The notes beneath the pieces are model-generated. The model did not search any database and had not been told where the DNA came from. It saw only the letters and a program-made list of their open reading frames with translations. A DNA stretch of 35,412 nt from Firmicutes bacterium UBA5389. GTDB lineage: Bacteria; Bacillota; DTU025. Location: NCBI GenBank assembly GCA_002409965.1, contig DHON01000090.1:1-35412 (forward strand), read 5' to 3'. Positions 31,777 through 35,412 of this stretch are shown piece by piece. Numbering within the stretch: the stretch's first letter is position 1; each line of letters begins with the position of its first letter. The translations under genes were made by a program, and so were the position numbers.

Positions 31777-32520
31777 TCAGTTCTGCCCGAACCAATCAGC
31801 GTATATCTTGTCGTACTCCCCGGAAACCTTGATCGAGGCCAGCGCCTTGTTGATCTTCTTGACAAGGTCGGCGTTGTTCTTGCGGATCGCGATGCCGTAG
31901 TACTCCATGGTGAACGGCTCGCCGAACTTGATGTCCTTGTACTCCTGAGCGATCTCGGCCGCCACTGCCAGGTCGATTATACAGGCCGCGGCGCCGCCGT
32001 TTCGGACTTCCTGGATCGCGTCGGGCGCCATGTTGAACCGCTTGACTATGGCGTTCTTGATGTCGGAGGCCGCAAGGTCGCCAGTGGTGCCGATCTGCAC
32101 CGAAATCTTCTTGCCCTCAAGATCCTCCACAGTCTGAATCGAAGAGTCCTTGGCCTGAGTCACTATGACCTGCCCGGCGGAGACATACGGGTCGGAGAAC
32201 GCCACTGCCTTCAAACGGTCGTCGGTAATAGTCATCGCCGACATGATGCAGTCATAGTTGCCTGTGAGCAGGCCCGGAATCAGGCCGTCCCACGCGGTGT
32301 TCACGATCTGCACTTCCATCCCGGCAGCCGCGCCGATGGCACGGATCAGGTCGATGTCGAATCCCAGAAAAGCTCCGGTCTTCTCGTCCTGGAACTCAAA
32401 AGGCGGGAAATCGGCGCTTGTCCCAACTTTCAGAACAGGTTTCGCCCCGACAGCAGCAGTAGCTCCGATAACAAGAACAAGTGCCATGCACAAAAAGAAT
32501 ACAGAAGACAGTCTTCTCAC
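31777..32520 (-). CDS. glnH: Polar amino-acid ABC transporter substrate-binding protein
   Basis: The 247-aa solute-binding protein (SBP_bac_3) has the ligand-site segments KVGTSADFPPFEF, GFDIDLIRAIGAAAG, DGLIPGLLTGNYDCIMSAM and an EIAQEYKDIKFGE-type second lobe. The signal peptide (about 1-26) ends AAVGAKP, a signal-peptidase-I type site without a lipobox Cys. Substrate specificity (Gln, Glu, Arg or other) cannot be read from sequence. The GTG at 32520 is 9 nt after AAAGGAG, with a strong promoter 44 nt further up. Confidence 0.93.
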   Translation of the reverse strand: MRRLSSVFFLCMALVLVIGATAAVGAKPVLKVGTSADFPPFEFQDEKTGAFLGFDIDLIRAIGAAAGMEVQIVNTAWDGLIPGLLTGNYDCIMSAMTITDDRLKAVAFSDPYVSAGQVIVTQAKDSSIQTVEDLEGKKISVQIGTTGDLAASDIKNAIVKRFNMAPDAIQEVRNGGAAACIIDLAVAAEIAQEYKDIKFGEPFTMEYYGIAIRKNNADLVKKINKALASIKVSGEYDKIYADWFGQN

Positions 32521-32563
32521 TACACACAGCTCCTTTCGAATCTTGTTGCGCTATTACTGCATG

Positions 32564-32592
32564 AGTATACCCTGCCTGCAGGATACTGTCAA
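32564..32592 (-). promoter_or_regulatory. Sigma-A promoter of the amino-acid transporter operon
   Basis: The minus strand has TTGACA (32592-32587), a 17-nt spacer and TATACT (32569-32564). The spacer contains the palindrome CCTGCAGG. Confidence 0.88.
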
Positions 32593-32641
32593 CGACCACT
32601 TTACGAGTTTGCTCTACACTATACAGGGATTGTGTGTATCA

Positions 32642-35251
32642 TTATCTAGTTTTGCGCCCGAAATTGGTATGCTCCATCATCTTCCGAATTCGCCTCTCCA
32701 CCCCCTCAGGCAACGGTTTGACCACCACCCGGATCGCGCGGTCGTCATGAACGGGCTGGCCTACCCCAGGCGCGAGCCCGCCCCCGCATGGCCGCGCCTC
32801 CGCCCCTGCCCCGAGCCCTGCCCCGGCCCCCGCCCCTGCTTCCGCTCCCATGCCGCCCCACTGCGCCCACACTGGGGGACGCGTGGGGACGTAGGGATCC
32901 CGCTCCAGCAAGTCGTGGAGGATGACCAGGGCGGTCTCCTTATCGGGAATGCGTCCGCGCGGCGTCGAATCCGGGTCATACTGCGCGAACGGCGGGATCG
33001 GCGAGCCCACGCAGGATGGGCACCCGTCCTCGCACGTACAGTTTTCAATGAGATTCAGGCAGGCCTCCATGGCCTCCTCGATCATCTTGTATGACTTCTG
33101 GGCAAATCCTACGCCTCCGGGATGCCTGTCGTATATGAACAGCGTTGGCATGCCCGTATTGGCCGAGTCCACCGCAGTTCCGATATCCATCGGATCACAC
33201 ATGGCGAACAGAGGGATCACCGCCGACGACGCATTTCCGATGCCTATCAGGCCCTCTGTAGCAATGCGCCCGAACCCGGCCACAAGCCGGGCAGCGCTCT
33301 CAGGCAACTCAAGCCAGGCCGCTGCCGTGGCCAGGTCGTGCTGGGGCAGGCTCACCTTGCCAAAGCCTATGCTGTCGCGCTCGTAGAACTTGATCTTGCG
33401 GAACATGTAGGTGAGACTGGTGACCGTGACATCGCCGAAGTCCACCTGGCTCCGACGCCACGTCTTCGTCTGCTCCTCCTCGTCTATCTGGACCCGGGTC
33501 TCAGTCACAGACTGAGTGAAATAGTCCACATCCGCCTTGTGTATGTAGGCCACCTTCTCAGCGAGATTGAGGTCCGAGACTAAATAAGTCTCTCCCTCAT
33601 GCATGTACACAGCCTCCGGGTGCACCTGCTCGAACGCGGATAGCTCGTCTATTGTGCCTATGACGCGGTTGCCCTGTTCCGACGATGTATCGACGATCGT
33701 ATACGTATTCTCAGCCATGTTCCGCAGCCTTACATCGCTGGCGGGAAATCCACGCCCCGTCCACCGCCAGCCCTGCCTGGTGCGGATCACGTCTCCTCGC
33801 TCCTCCAGAATAGCGATGAGCGCGGGCGCGTACTCCCCAAACCCGTCCAGCTCGGCCGCGGCCACAGGCAGTTCGGCCGATGCGGTGCGCAGGTGGCCGG
33901 CGAGAATGTAAGGGTTTGCCGGGTTGACTATGGCGTTCTCAGGCGACCGCTCGAAGAAGTACTCCGGGTGTCGCATCAGATACTGGTCGATGGGGAGGTC
34001 ATGCGCTATGAAGACTGCCAGCGATTCCTCGCCCTTGCGCCCGGCCCGTCCTGCCTGCTGCCAGGTGGACGCGATGGTTCCCGGATAGCCCACAATCAGG
34101 CTAGCGTCCAAAGACCCTATGTCGATGCCCAGCTCGAGAGCGTTGGTGCTCACCACGCCCAGCAATTCGCCTGCGAACAGCTGCCGTTCTATCTCCCGCC
34201 GCTCACTGGGCAGATAGCCGCCGCGGTAGGGCTTGATCTTGCTCGCCAGCGATGGGGCTTGCCTTCTCAGGCTTTCCACTGCGTACTTGTATATCAGCTC
34301 GGCCACAACCCGCGCGCGCACGAATGTGATGGTCGGTATGCCCAGCATAATCAGTTGCACCAGCAGACGCTCGGCCTCGGAATTGGAGCTTCGCCGCTCC
34401 ATGCTCCCGCCGAGTCGCGGAGGGTTCCAGAACACGAACTTGCGGGCGCCGCGCGGCGCGCCATCGTTGTCGACGACCTGCACTGGTTTTCCGCATATGC
34501 CCGCGGCCAGCTCGCCCGGGTTAGCGATAGTGGCAGAACAGCAGATGAATGTGGGGTCCGACCCGTAATGGGCGCAGACTCGCCTAAGTCGCCTGATCAC
34601 ATTGGCCACGTTGGAACCGAAAACGCCTCGATAGGCGTGTATTTCGTCGATCACCACGTAGCGCAGGCCCGCGAAGAACCGGCGCCAGCTGGGGTGGGAC
34701 GGCAGTATTCCCTGGTGGAGCATATCGGGGTTGGTAAGCACTACGTTGGCCTGCTCCCGCAACTTCCGGCGGGTGGAGTCGGGAGTGTCACCATCGTATG
34801 TGCCCGACCTCACAGGCAGCCGAGGCTCCAGTTCCGCCATTCGCGCCAACCCGCGCTGCTGGTCTTGCGCCAGGGCTTTGGTGGGGAATATGTAGAGGGC
34901 CGCCGCCCCCGGATCCTGCAATAGCCTTTCGACGACGGGAATGTTGTAGCAGAGCGTCTTGCCGCTGGCTGTGGAGGTAACGATGACGATGTCGCGTCCC
35001 TCCCTGGCCAACTGAACCGCCTCTGCCTGATGAGTATAGAGAGACGATATCCCCTCGCGCTCGAGCGCGCCGGCGAGCAGCGGGACTATCGGCGGATCCA
35101 CCTGCGCGTAGCTGGCCCCCCGGGCGGGGATAGCCTCCACATGGACAGCCTGTCCACGATACTCGTAGCCGGACATGAGTGAGTTGACGAACCTGGAAGC
35201 GTCCAAGCGCTTGTCCCTCGCTTTCGCAGTGACTGGCAAGCCCACGGCCAT
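32642..35251 (-). CDS. mrfA: DEAD/DEAH-box helicase with DUF1998 domain, MrfA/YprA type
   Basis: B. subtilis MrfA is a DNA helicase that works with the exonuclease MrfB in mitomycin C lesion repair. The 869-aa protein has a Q-motif-like THQAEAV, Walker A TASGKT, a DEIH box in VVIDEIHAYRG, CCSATIANP, and a second helicase domain with TNALELGIDIG and QQAGRAGRKGE. A C-terminal DUF1998 domain follows (FIYDRHPGGVGFAQK), with the four-Cys cluster CTCEDGCPSC. The last ~90 residues add an Ala/Gly-rich stretch (GAEAGAGAGAGLGAG) not expected in the family, then a basic end. The ATG at 35251 has GAGG 7 nt upstream. No mrfB partner is in the window. Confidence 0.93.
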   Translation of the reverse strand: MAVGLPVTAKARDKRLDASRFVNSLMSGYEYRGQAVHVEAIPARGASYAQVDPPIVPLLAGALEREGISSLYTHQAEAVQLAREGRDIVIVTSTASGKTLCYNIPVVERLLQDPGAAALYIFPTKALAQDQQRGLARMAELEPRLPVRSGTYDGDTPDSTRRKLREQANVVLTNPDMLHQGILPSHPSWRRFFAGLRYVVIDEIHAYRGVFGSNVANVIRRLRRVCAHYGSDPTFICCSATIANPGELAAGICGKPVQVVDNDGAPRGARKFVFWNPPRLGGSMERRSSNSEAERLLVQLIMLGIPTITFVRARVVAELIYKYAVESLRRQAPSLASKIKPYRGGYLPSERREIERQLFAGELLGVVSTNALELGIDIGSLDASLIVGYPGTIASTWQQAGRAGRKGEESLAVFIAHDLPIDQYLMRHPEYFFERSPENAIVNPANPYILAGHLRTASAELPVAAAELDGFGEYAPALIAILEERGDVIRTRQGWRWTGRGFPASDVRLRNMAENTYTIVDTSSEQGNRVIGTIDELSAFEQVHPEAVYMHEGETYLVSDLNLAEKVAYIHKADVDYFTQSVTETRVQIDEEEQTKTWRRSQVDFGDVTVTSLTYMFRKIKFYERDSIGFGKVSLPQHDLATAAAWLELPESAARLVAGFGRIATEGLIGIGNASSAVIPLFAMCDPMDIGTAVDSANTGMPTLFIYDRHPGGVGFAQKSYKMIEEAMEACLNLIENCTCEDGCPSCVGSPIPPFAQYDPDSTPRGRIPDKETALVILHDLLERDPYVPTRPPVWAQWGGMGAEAGAGAGAGLGAGAEARPCGGGLAPGVGQPVHDDRAIRVVVKPLPEGVERRIRKMMEHTNFGRKTR

Positions 35252-35328
35252 GACCCGGCCTCGACCTGTAGCATGGCGGCGTGCCCCGCACTAGTGTTCG
35301 CCTGCGGAGCGCGGAATTCCTCCACAGA

Positions 35329-35412
35329 CAATACCGTCCTCACGCGCGCCGCCATACACAATAGCGGGCGCTTTGAGGACGGTACGCTGCGGCGCGCGTG
35401 AGGACGGTATTG
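35329..35412. repeat. 84-nt palindrome with perfect 24-nt arms at the window end
   Basis: Bases 35329-35352 and 35389-35412 are exact reverse complements, beginning CAATACCGTCCTCACGCGCG. The 36-nt centre holds a further TGAGGACGGTA (35374-35384), so this 11-mer occurs three times: two copies in one orientation and one in the other. It lies about 80 nt upstream of the mrfA start and stops exactly at the last base supplied, so its true extent is unknown. Confidence 0.85.

Overview
The window is GC-rich chromosomal DNA from an endospore-forming bacterium of the Bacillota (Firmicutes). Three things show this: the gene order glmU-prs-pth-mfd-spoVT-mazG-yabP-yabQ-divIC-yabR, which is the classical Bacillus/Clostridia housekeeping and sporulation block; an alpha/beta-type small acid-soluble spore protein (SASP); and a sporulation-type D,D-carboxypeptidase. 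TTG and GTG starts behind strong GGAGG ribosome binding sites are frequent. The species cannot be named from this sequence; a deep-branching high-GC lineage would fit. Nearly all genes lie on the minus strand. No CRISPR array, prophage or transposase is visible.

Layout. (1) 1-3660: a plus-strand gene for a Tyr-repeat/Trp-rich/collagen-like protein converges on a superoxide dismutase gene, with a 1-pyrroline-5-carboxylate dehydrogenase gene (rocA) upstream of the dismutase. rocA has a long structured leader that ends in a terminator-like hairpin. (2) 3665-3750: tRNA-Leu(UAA). (3) 3975-16699: a DUF501-Ppx/GppA fusion, an S1-domain protein with its own sigma-A promoter, divIC, yabQ, a lytic-transglycosylase-like protein without the catalytic Glu, yabP, mazG, spoVT, mfd, pth, prs and glmU. 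glmU has a recognisable sigma-A promoter. (4) 16886-17585: an enlarged SASP gene and tRNA-Gln(UUG) with promoter and terminator. (5) 17596-21061: ridA, an NTP-transferase-like gene, ispE and a dacF-like gene, read as one minus-strand group.

(6) 21116-26698: a complete oligopeptide ABC transporter, oppA-B-C-D-F, with a stem-loop after oppA. (7) 26899-29387: a YdcZ-type small membrane protein, a PfkB-family sugar kinase and a PAP2 phosphatase. (8) 29503-32592: a polar amino-acid ABC transporter (binding protein, permease, ATPase) under a TTGACA-17-TATACT promoter, followed by a thioredoxin-fold membrane protein whose CxxC is SxxS. (9) 32642-35251: an MrfA/YprA-type helicase. The window ends on an 84-nt palindrome with perfect 24-nt arms.

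The central block joins cell-wall precursor supply (glmU), PRPP synthesis (prs), translation and repair housekeeping (pth, mfd, mazG) and sporulation functions (spoVT, yabP, yabQ). The most unusual items are the Tyr/Trp/collagen protein beside a superoxide dismutase, the DUF501-Ppx fusion, the transglycosylase-like pseudoenzyme between yabP and yabQ, the SxxS thioredoxin-like protein, the elongated SASP and the terminal palindrome.
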